DNA of 64,000 nt, taken from Gammaproteobacteria bacterium. Its GTDB lineage: Bacteria; Pseudomonadota; Gammaproteobacteria; Eutrophobiales; Eutrophobiaceae. The translations under genes and the position numbers were made by a program. The stretch lies in NCBI GenBank assembly GCA_028279365.1, contig JANQNX010000002.1, positions 1 to 64,000 on the forward strand. The letters run 5' to 3'. Below are positions 1-7,467 of the stretch, in pieces. Position 1 is the stretch's first letter. The number at the start of each line of letters is the position of its first letter. The notes below the pieces were generated by a model. The model was given only the letters and a program-made list of their open reading frames with translations, made no database searches and was not told the origin of the DNA.

Positions 1-1487
1 GCGTCGATGCGACACGTCTGCAGCCCCCGGTCATTGTGTTCAAAACGACTCTCATTGTTATTGAAGTCCGTGCGGCTTGAGAAAAACCCGTTGCTGTCAT
101 ATTGAAAAGATTTATATGGCAAACCGCAAGAAGGGCATTTCCCTCCATTGATTGATGTGGTTTTTAAAGTACCAAAATACTTAGCAAAGTTATATTCTTG
201 GACTCTACCTTTTGCATCAGTAACGATTGTTTTATTTGTAGTATAGTTAAATGTAGTTTCCAGTGTATTACCCGCTTGTTTGGTAACTTCTATACGACCC
301 TCATTATCATATAGATATGTCGAAATCCGTTTTGCGCTTCCGTTAGCTATGTTGGTAATGCCAGTCAATGCGGACGGGAAGTCAGCATTTTCATAATGAT
401 ACTGTCTTTTAGGATTATTATTTGGATCAGCGTCTTCATCGGGGTAAGTGACAAATTCCAGGTTACCATTTGTGTCATACTCATATTTGTACACATTACC
501 AGCAGGATCGGTCATTGTTTCCAGGCGCTTCAGCAAAGGACTGTATGTAAACTTAAGACTCTTTCCGTAAGAATCACTCACTTCATCAAGCGTAGATGAA
601 TCATCATCACCATCATCAATCACGGACAAACTATAATTAAAATATAATGCCTGACCGTTTAAATTTTTAATACTCGTTAATCGGCCACTTGAATCATAAA
701 ATTCTGTCTGGTTATCTCTGGTCTTAATTTGCCAGCCGCTCCCATGACTCGCCAGTTTTTCAACCACGTCATTTTTAAATGTTTTATAGGAGCCATCGGT
801 CTGCCTATAAAACCATAACTTCCTGCCATCCTCACGAAAAACTAAAACAGTAGAAATACTAAATGCAGCAATTATTTTATTGTAGTTACCGATCCATCTA
901 TTTCCAAAACGAGATGCAGGGGAATTTGGTCTTTTGCTGTTGTAAAGGCGCTCCAACTTTAGTGGAAATGGACCAGTTCCAATATAGTCAGTTTCAAGCT
1001 GATATTTATTCGCGCTGGCCGGATTAACCGGGTTCCCTTCTATTGGAGAACCGCAACATGGCTTGTCTTCTTGTTTTTCCTGATCTGTCGGTTCTGGTTC
1101 TTTGCAAATAATATTATCTGTATTAAGAGTATCGGTATATCCTGACATTCTCTCCATATCAGGTACTTTCGTATTATCGATACAATTGTAGTGTTTTTCA
1201 TATACTCGAATTCTACGATAGAAATTGTTCGTAGTGCCTGTCCAATAAGAGCATATATTTCCAAAGTGAATATCAAAATTTAATCCTATGCTAGAACATG
1301 CTTCCATAGGGCTTAAGAATAATTTTTTGCCTGGCAGATCGTGTTTATAAAAAAGACCCTGCGTCAGCTCATGATCTAAATAATAAGCTCTAACATAGTG
1401 TTGATGACAAAAAGCTGAAGGAACTAAAATAAAAAAAATAAGTGTAATGGACACAATTTTCTTTATATAGAAAATTATACCTTTCAT
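1..1487 (-). CDS. RHS/YD-repeat secreted protein, C-terminus outside the window
   Basis: Open frame of 495 codons from the ATG at 1487 to the window edge with no stop, so the C-terminal part, where RHS proteins usually carry their variable domain, is missing. A hydrophobic N-terminus ending near Ala-Phe-Cys (about residue 26) looks like a Sec signal peptide. A Cys-containing region follows, then Cys144-Cys145 and a GNPVNPASANKY segment of the kind that opens RHS cores, then YD-type repeats such as FTYSPLLKRLETMTDPAGN and YLYDNEGRI. A Cys-x2-Cys sits near the left edge. It lies 55 bases after a small secreted-protein gene and a VCBS gene on the same strand, so one transcript is likely. The RHS assignment is secure. 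Function (toxin, adhesin or surface shell) is not determinable here. Confidence 0.85.
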   Translation of the reverse strand, partial: MKGIIFYIKKIVSITLIFFILVPSAFCHQHYVRAYYLDHELTQGLFYKHDLPGKKLFLSPMEACSSIGLNFDIHFGNICSYWTGTTNNFYRRIRVYEKHYNCIDNTKVPDMERMSGYTDTLNTDNIICKEPEPTDQEKQEDKPCCGSPIEGNPVNPASANKYQLETDYIGTGPFPLKLERLYNSKRPNSPASRFGNRWIGNYNKIIAAFSISTVLVFREDGRKLWFYRQTDGSYKTFKNDVVEKLASHGSGWQIKTRDNQTEFYDSSGRLTSIKNLNGQALYFNYSLSVIDDGDDDSSTLDEVSDSYGKSLKFTYSPLLKRLETMTDPAGNVYKYEYDTNGNLEFVTYPDEDADPNNNPKRQYHYENADFPSALTGITNIANGSAKRISTYLYDNEGRIEVTKQAGNTLETTFNYTTNKTIVTDAKGRVQEYNFAKYFGTLKTTSINGGKCPSCGLPYKSFQYDSNGFFSSRTDFNNNESRFEHNDRGLQTCRID

Positions 1488-1542
1488 ACGTTTCTATAAA
1501 TTTAAATAAAGAAAATTAATTTCACAAAATGATTCGAAAAGC

Positions 1543-2040
1543 TCATCTTGAGATAATGCTTCGTCTCAGTTGAATTGAATCCAACTCAAAATGCTGTTCG
1601 ATCTGTTGTAATAGCGCTTGTGCATCAGTATCGCCCGCTTCAGCCATATCACGTAATTCATAATACTGTCGCCGTTGTGATTGTGTCATTTCCGTTGCCA
1701 GCGTTTGATAGAGTTTGTCTTCTTCTGCGTTTTGCATTTGCTTTTCAAAAGACGGACGCTGCATCATTGAGTTACCCTGTGCATCCAGCCCGTGTTGCTG
1801 GCGGTAGCGTTTCCATAGATGCGGTTTCTCATGACGCATGGTATAGAGGCTTTCTTTCTCGGCTTGCTGTCGTTGACTTAATTTGGGCTCAGAAAACTCA
1901 GTCTCGATTTTGATTCTTTTATTTCCTTGTCTATTTAGCCCCAACTCCTCAGCGATAACTGGTTGAGTTAACATCAAACAAAGCATCAGGCCGACGCGTT
2001 TTTTAGTAGTGACATCCCGATTCATTAGTCTTGACCTCAT
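1543..2040 (-). CDS. Small secreted protein of unknown function, coupled to the VCBS gene
   Basis: 165 codons. The ATG overlaps the stop of the preceding VCBS gene (ATGA at 2037-2040), which supports this start and translational coupling. A second Met at residue 6 is also possible. The N-terminus has a basic stretch, then a hydrophobic segment ending in VIAEE, consistent with a signal peptide cut near residue 31. The mature part is highly charged and Gln/Arg/Glu-rich, predicted mostly helical, with no Cys and no motif I recognise. Its place between a VCBS/ASPIC protein and an RHS protein suggests a periplasmic or secreted partner of one of them, but this is inference from position only. Confidence 0.7.
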   Translation of the reverse strand: MRSRLMNRDVTTKKRVGLMLCLMLTQPVIAEELGLNRQGNKRIKIETEFSEPKLSQRQQAEKESLYTMRHEKPHLWKRYRQQHGLDAQGNSMMQRPSFEKQMQNAEEDKLYQTLATEMTQSQRRQYYELRDMAEAGDTDAQALLQQIEQHFELDSIQLRRSIISR

Positions 2041-4268
2041 GGTTCAGTAATCTGTATCAGCCCAGGGCCGACTGTTACTGTATGTTGACTGTTCCTGCCA
2101 CTGGGCCAATCAACCGTGACGTCTACTGTGCTTGCCGTACCCACGCCGAAGTAGAGTTGCGCATCCTGTCCAAACGTCGGTAACACTTGTTGGGTATGAG
2201 TGGTGGTGCCGTCATCGACTGTGACACGTGCGCCAACCGCATCAAGGCTGCTGGTATAATTCGTGGCCAAATGAGGAATGGCATCATTACCAATGAGTTT
2301 TAACGTAATACCCTGGTTTCCATTAGCATTGGTGTTGTAATAAATCTGGGCCCTGGATTGGCTCAAGCGTGGCATTAAGATATCGACCCGACCATCCAGG
2401 TCGTAATCGGCGATGATTGGATGTTTGTTGCCATACCTAAGATTGATCATCCTGTCGTCAAGCAACACAAATGCATCATTACTGATTTGTTCATGCAAAT
2501 GTTTTCGCAAACTATTACGCTCGGCTTTCATCAAATCAATATCCCGATCATTGTCAAAGTCGATCAGCGTTCCACCTAAGGGATGATCAACAGTGCTACC
2601 CGGGTCAATCAATCCTGATGCTAACGTGTCTTCACTGAATGAGGGAACAACCGGCGACGCTGTGAGATCGGTCGTATTGGTTAATAATCGAATTTCTGAT
2701 CCGGCATAATCGAGATTGAGGATGTTCGCACCATTATCAATAATACGCTGCTCATACCAGATAATGTCAGGCTTGCCATCATGGTTGTAGTCAGTAACAC
2801 GCGTATGTAACGGGAAATTTTCAGTCGTGGTAACACCCGGGAAATGCGACGCCGCGAGCGACGTGTGCTGAAACGTGCCATCCCCATCACCTGTATAAAC
2901 GTGAATCGGGTGTAAACTATCAGATTGACGATGCGTGACGACGTCTAATACTCCATCCTGGTTAACGTCAAGTAGCGTCGTATTTTGATATAACAACGTG
3001 CCAGCAGTGGTTAATCCTGAGCCGGTTGTCACGTCAACATACTTGTTTAAACCTGTATCGTATTGATAAAGAACGGCTCCACCATAGGAGGTAAGCAGTA
3101 AGTCCACATAACCGTCCATGTTGGCATCAAGAAGGTTAGTCTCGGCAACAGCGCTATTATCATCGAACACATTAGCCGTATTGTTGACAAATGACATATT
3201 GCCATCGTTTCGATATAGCTCCATGTCATAGTAAGTAATTAGTAAGAGGTCCCGATCACCGTCGTTATCATAATCGTAGACGTAGAAATCATTAATGTCT
3301 GAACGTGGCTCTGTACTACCCGTGACCGTTTTCTCAGTAAAGATATTGTTCACATTCTCATAGATAAGCAGTTTCCCTTCCAGGCGACCGCTATATCCAT
3401 AAGAACAATCGATAACACAAGTCAGTTCTTCATCCGTATCAATTTCATATTTGCCGTGGATATAGACAGCCACATCCAAATCACCATCTCCATCCAGATC
3501 GGACCAGACAGGATGCCAACCACGCTTTAAGTCCCCCACACCACTCAGCGCAGCAAAAGCGGCACTCATGTCGACCTCGATAAAATCATTCTGTCCGGCT
3601 ACGCGTAAGCGTTCTGCAAATAACGGGGCACTATTGGCATGCCACATATTCGTACCGGTTGTGTATTCTGTGCAGTTGTCGGCGCCATCCATGTCGCTAT
3701 CCATGAAGACCGGTGGAGGCGTACCTAACCAAAAAGAGAAGTCATAACAGTGCGTATTCACATAAGTATTGCTTTGTACAAACACGCGTTCCAAGTTGGG
3801 AGCGTTTTGTAAAAATGAAATCGCATTCGCATCGCTAAAGGCGATCCCGCTCATATCGAAAACAGTAAGGCCCGTTAAGCTGGTTAAACGCGCTTGAATT
3901 TCAGTTAACGTCATATTTGTACCTGATACGTCTAAAGAGTTAAGACTCGTCAACGTATCTATCTCAGAAAAGTTGCTGTAACCAGTACCATCCAGGGTTA
4001 ATGTCGTCAGGTAAATCGCATCACTCAATTTTATCGCTTGTAAATCCAGTGGCCCGTTTAACGTGGTGTTTTTATTCCAGTGACGACGAGAGGTGAGATT
4101 CCCCGCAGCGTCGTGTTTTAATATGGTGAAATCGTCAGCACCTACGACATCTTTAAAACGACCAGAAGAGTCGTAATGATAAGTAAGTGTTTCGTTTGCT
4201 GATAATAACGAAGGAATGATAGAGAAAAGCGCAATGCCGAATAAAACAAAAAACTTCTTATACATCAT
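2037..4268 (-). CDS. Secreted VCBS/FG-GAP repeat protein with ASPIC/UnbV C-terminus
   Basis: 743 codons. A signal peptide (residues 1-24) is followed by a short RHS-like YD segment (YHYDSSGRF, about residues 30-60). Next come leucine-rich-repeat-like sequence (about 75-165) and a calcium-loop-like DSDMDGADN near residue 190. At least seven FG-GAP/VCBS calcium-binding units follow, including DLDGDGDLD, DYDNDGDRD, DVNQDGVLD and DYDLDGRVD. The last 70 residues match the ASPIC/UnbV module that often closes such proteins. Families of this type form extracellular beta-propellers that bind calcium. It heads a three-gene minus-strand set ending in an RHS gene. TcB/SpvB-type toxins join FG-GAP and RHS parts in one chain; here they are split. 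A surface or toxin role is inference. Confidence 0.85.
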   Translation of the reverse strand: MMYKKFFVLFGIALFSIIPSLLSANETLTYHYDSSGRFKDVVGADDFTILKHDAAGNLTSRRHWNKNTTLNGPLDLQAIKLSDAIYLTTLTLDGTGYSNFSEIDTLTSLNSLDVSGTNMTLTEIQARLTSLTGLTVFDMSGIAFSDANAISFLQNAPNLERVFVQSNTYVNTHCYDFSFWLGTPPPVFMDSDMDGADNCTEYTTGTNMWHANSAPLFAERLRVAGQNDFIEVDMSAAFAALSGVGDLKRGWHPVWSDLDGDGDLDVAVYIHGKYEIDTDEELTCVIDCSYGYSGRLEGKLLIYENVNNIFTEKTVTGSTEPRSDINDFYVYDYDNDGDRDLLLITYYDMELYRNDGNMSFVNNTANVFDDNSAVAETNLLDANMDGYVDLLLTSYGGAVLYQYDTGLNKYVDVTTGSGLTTAGTLLYQNTTLLDVNQDGVLDVVTHRQSDSLHPIHVYTGDGDGTFQHTSLAASHFPGVTTTENFPLHTRVTDYNHDGKPDIIWYEQRIIDNGANILNLDYAGSEIRLLTNTTDLTASPVVPSFSEDTLASGLIDPGSTVDHPLGGTLIDFDNDRDIDLMKAERNSLRKHLHEQISNDAFVLLDDRMINLRYGNKHPIIADYDLDGRVDILMPRLSQSRAQIYYNTNANGNQGITLKLIGNDAIPHLATNYTSSLDAVGARVTVDDGTTTHTQQVLPTFGQDAQLYFGVGTASTVDVTVDWPSGRNSQHTVTVGPGLIQITEP

Positions 4269-4483
4269 GTATCACATCAGTAATTTCCACGTACATAAAC
4301 TTACAACTAAGTTATGACAAATGTATTACATGACTATATAAAAATTTATGTTTGCATATTTTAGAATCAGTCTAATATCAATTACGATACTTTATTATTC
4401 TACGTTAGTTTCATTAACCACTTTATAGTCTTGCCAAGTCATCGACTTGATTTTATTTAAAAGCAGGTAAATCAATAAAAGCG

Positions 4484-5653
4484 TTATTGCTCAATTTGAT
4501 TCATTGGTATGCGTGTTAATTTAATCAGCATTAGCAAACCTGAAAAGACAATAATCGTCGCTGCATAAAGTGAAATGTTGTAGCTGCCTGTTGTTTCCGC
4601 AATGGTTCCTGCGATAGCCGGGGCAACAATCTGCGCAATAGCATAAAACAGCGATATCTTTCCCATTAGTTTTGCCGGTTTGGTTGGATACAGTTTGCCT
4701 GCCATGGTTAACATTAAACTGACAATACCAAATACCGTGGCGCCATACATCGCCGCACTGATGAAGAGTATGGTGATAGATGAGTCAACGCTTAATAAAA
4801 GGATAGAAAACATTTGTAATGCATAGGCAATCATCAATGCTTTTAATTCACTGGTAATTCGTGCAATACGATCCCAGATAATGCACGAGGGCGCACCGAT
4901 TACGCCAACAATTAACCAGGCCCAGTTACCATAACCGGCTAATGCAGGCTGATTATCAGCAATCACGACAATAAAGGTCGCATTAATGACATAGCCCACG
5001 CCAGCACAAAAATAACTGGCCGTTAACAACGCTAACCAGTTCTTTGAAGGTGGTTTATCCACCAGTTCTTCACCGGTCTTGGTCACATCATGCCCATCCG
5101 GTTTTGGCAACCAGAACCAGGCTGGCCACATTAACAGCAGTCCAATCACAGCAAACAAATGCCATTGCATCGACCAGTTGAGAAGCTGATACATCGTTTC
5201 CACTACGACAGCAGTCAGGGCAATGCCGATGCCCAAGCCGGCGAAGTGAATGCCTAATTCCATCTTGTGGCCGTGACGGATTAACCAGTTTAATATTAAA
5301 CCGGAGCCTAGTAATAAACCGGCAGCGCTGCTGAGTCCTGCTAAATAACGGGAGATGCTCCAGATGATCCAGTTCTCAGTCACCGCCATCATGAATGTAG
5401 TAATAACAGCGAGGACGAGTCCGATGCGATAAAGACGATCCTTAAATACCAAATCATTTACAAACATGGCGATCATGGTGCCGGTTAGATAACCCATATA
5501 ATTAAAACTTGCTAGCCAGCCACCAATGACATCATTTAAAGCCGTTTGTTCCTGCATCACATGCAGCATAGGCGTATAGGCAAAGCGTGCTATGCCCAGC
5601 GTGAGTACCAGACTGCTGATTCCTGCTATCAGCACTTTTAGATGTTGAGGCAT
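4484..5653 (-). CDS. MFS transporter of the YbfB/YjiJ family
   Basis: 389 codons, close to the usual length of this family. About twelve hydrophobic segments are visible. The N-terminus has the family pattern GIARFAYTPML, and GGWLASFNYMGYLTG lies in the next helix. It is an inner-membrane secondary transporter by family. The substrate is unknown, and the neighbours (apt downstream on the same strand order, VCBS locus beyond) give no clue. It starts 28 bases after the apt stop, so it may be co-transcribed with apt. Confidence 0.85.
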   Translation of the reverse strand: MPQHLKVLIAGISSLVLTLGIARFAYTPMLHVMQEQTALNDVIGGWLASFNYMGYLTGTMIAMFVNDLVFKDRLYRIGLVLAVITTFMMAVTENWIIWSISRYLAGLSSAAGLLLGSGLILNWLIRHGHKMELGIHFAGLGIGIALTAVVVETMYQLLNWSMQWHLFAVIGLLLMWPAWFWLPKPDGHDVTKTGEELVDKPPSKNWLALLTASYFCAGVGYVINATFIVVIADNQPALAGYGNWAWLIVGVIGAPSCIIWDRIARITSELKALMIAYALQMFSILLLSVDSSITILFISAAMYGATVFGIVSLMLTMAGKLYPTKPAKLMGKISLFYAIAQIVAPAIAGTIAETTGSYNISLYAATIIVFSGLLMLIKLTRIPMNQIEQ

Positions 5654-5681
5654 GTTTTAAGTAAATCTGAAGAAAGATGAA

Positions 5682-6197
5682 TTAGTAATGAATTAATGAA
5701 TGAATGTGATATTGACTCAGTTTGTCTCGCCCTTTAAGAAAATCGAGCTCAACCACAAATGCACAGCCGGCTATTTCACCACCCAGTTGTTCGATAAGCT
5801 GGCAACTTGCTGCAGCCGTGCCCCCGGTTGCAATCAAATCATCAATTAATAAAATCTTGTCGCCCTGACTGACAGCATCAATATGGACTTCCAATGAAGC
5901 CGAACCGTATTCCAGATCGTAAGACAGGCTTTTTACATCATAGGGCAGCTTGCCGGGTTTTCTTAGCGGAATAAATCCCACGCCTAACTCCCAAGCCGCA
6001 AGACTGCCAAAGATAAACCCACGCGCTTCCATGCCAGCCACATAGGTAATACCTTGACCAAGAAAGGGATGAATCAATTGATGTACGCTAAGACGTAGCA
6101 TGTCCGGTTCTTTTACTAATGGGGTAATGTCCTTGAACTGTATGCCCGGTTCTGGAAAGTCCGGGATGTTTCGAATATATTTTTCCAATCGTTCCAT
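5682..6197 (-). CDS. apt: Adenine phosphoribosyltransferase
   Basis: 171 codons from the ATG at 6197, a standard length. The enzyme salvages adenine with PRPP to AMP in the cytoplasm. The PRPP-binding loop ILLIDDLIATGGTAAA lies at residues 115-130. The family N-terminus (RNIPDFPEPGIQFKDITPL) and the EARGF segment (58-62) are present. I prefer the ATG at 6197 over the upstream GTG at 6209 because GGAG sits six bases before this ATG. It is divergent from the Tag-like glycosylase gene, with 78 bases between the two chosen starts. Confidence 0.95.
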   Translation of the reverse strand: MERLEKYIRNIPDFPEPGIQFKDITPLVKEPDMLRLSVHQLIHPFLGQGITYVAGMEARGFIFGSLAAWELGVGFIPLRKPGKLPYDVKSLSYDLEYGSASLEVHIDAVSQGDKILLIDDLIATGGTAAASCQLIEQLGGEIAGCAFVVELDFLKGRDKLSQYHIHSLIHY

Positions 6198-6275
6198 TAC
6201 TAGCTCCACTTAGCGTTGTTCAATGTTGACGATATAATACCATTCTCATCAATAATATTTTCTAAAACAGAGCGC

Positions 6276-6944
6276 ATGCAGTCATTCGATACGATTTATC
6301 ATAAAACGTCAGTCAACTATGGTGGTGAAAAAGCGTTAAAGCAAATACTGCCCGTGCCGCGTTCAGAGAAAGAACTGCATGCATTAAGCGACGCCTTTTG
6401 TCTCTCGAATATGTCTCGGCGAATCTTTCAGGCCGGATTGAATCGCAAGATGATTGATAATAAATGGCCGGCATTTGAGTCGGTATTTAGCGGATTTGAT
6501 ATTGATGTCGTCAGGATGATGAGCGATGAAGACCTGGAGAGGCTAATGCAGGATACTCGTATCGTGCGTCACTGGGGCAAGATACAAAGCGTCAGACATA
6601 ATGCACAAATGATTCATGAGTTTAATGAAGAAGAGGGCGGGTTTGTGAATCTTATTGCGGACTGGCCAGCTAACGATATTGTTGAATGTTGGCATCTATT
6701 AAAAAAACGATTCAAACAATTAGGTGGTGCATCCGGGCCTTATTTTTTACGACGAATAAAAAAAGATACGTTTTTACTCACTTCGGATGTGGTTCGTGCG
6801 TTAGGTAAGTGGGGTGCGATAGACACTATTCCAAAATCAAAAACGCAACTACGTCATGTCCAAGCCTGTATGAATCAATGGCATAAAGAGTCCAAATTAC
6901 CTTATTGTCAGATCAGTATGATCCTGGCCTGTTCGATTGATTAA
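6276..6944 (+). CDS. DNA-3-methyladenine glycosylase I-like protein (Tag superfamily variant)
   Basis: 222 codons from the ATG at 6276; upstream in-frame codons exist to 6216 but lack family similarity. The pattern FQAGLNRKMIDNKWPAFESVF, then FDIDVVRMMSDEDLERLMQD, RIVRHWGKIQSVRHNAQMI matches the helical Tag fold that excises alkylated purines. Unlike classical Tag, there is no RCPWA-type Cys at the N-terminus and no C-terminal Cys/His zinc cluster. It is therefore a variant branch that may lack the zinc snap. greB follows after three bases, so the two are probably one transcript. Substrate is inferred from the fold only. Confidence 0.75.
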   Translation: MQSFDTIYHKTSVNYGGEKALKQILPVPRSEKELHALSDAFCLSNMSRRIFQAGLNRKMIDNKWPAFESVFSGFDIDVVRMMSDEDLERLMQDTRIVRHWGKIQSVRHNAQMIHEFNEEEGGFVNLIADWPANDIVECWHLLKKRFKQLGGASGPYFLRRIKKDTFLLTSDVVRALGKWGAIDTIPKSKTQLRHVQACMNQWHKESKLPYCQISMILACSID

Positions 6945-6947
6945 GTC

Positions 6948-7442
6948 ATGGGACGTTGGCGACCACCGGCACCAAAATCCGCGCCCTACATTACGGCAAC
7001 GGGTTATAAAAAACTGGAGGACGAATCCGGAGCGCTGTGGAAAAAGCGCAACGAAGTGGCGAAGATTCTGGCTGCAGCGGCAGCAGAGGGTGATCGTTCC
7101 GAAAATGCCGAATATATCTATCGCAAGAAACAATTACGTGAAATCGATTCACGTATTGGTTATCTACAGCGCCGTATGCCAAAGTTAACCATCGTCAAGG
7201 AAGTGCAGGATGAAAGCAAAATCTTTTTTGGCGCCTGGGTGACACTGGAAGATGAACAAGGCAATGAAAAACAACATCGTATCGTCGGTGCTGATGAATT
7301 CGATCAACATGAGAGCTACATCACGGTAGACGCACCCTTATCGAAATTATTGTTAGGTAAAAAAGTGGATGATGAAATTGAACTGATGAGAGAAGGCGAG
7401 ACGCAATATTTTGTTGTAATAAATATTAAATACAATTTTTAA
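6948..7442 (+). CDS. greB: Transcription elongation factor GreB
   Basis: 164 codons, standard for GreB. It rescues backtracked RNA polymerase by stimulating transcript cleavage. The N-terminal coiled coil ends in the acidic tip, seen here in EGDRSENAEYIYRKKQLREID (about residues 46-66). The C-terminal FKBP-like domain runs from about 80 to 160. The basic N-terminal extension (MGRWRPPAPKSAPYIT) is longer than in GreA. It starts three bases after the glycosylase stop. Confidence 0.93.
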   Translation: MGRWRPPAPKSAPYITATGYKKLEDESGALWKKRNEVAKILAAAAAEGDRSENAEYIYRKKQLREIDSRIGYLQRRMPKLTIVKEVQDESKIFFGAWVTLEDEQGNEKQHRIVGADEFDQHESYITVDAPLSKLLLGKKVDDEIELMREGETQYFVVINIKYNF

Positions 7443-7467
7443 CTCATAATAAACTTTTGTTTAAGTT

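Noticed and set aside
4435-4449. CAAGTC/GACTTG hairpin followed by T-rich sequence on the plus strand
   Set aside because: No plus-strand gene ends here, and on the minus strand there is no T run, so a terminator role for the MFS gene is not supported.
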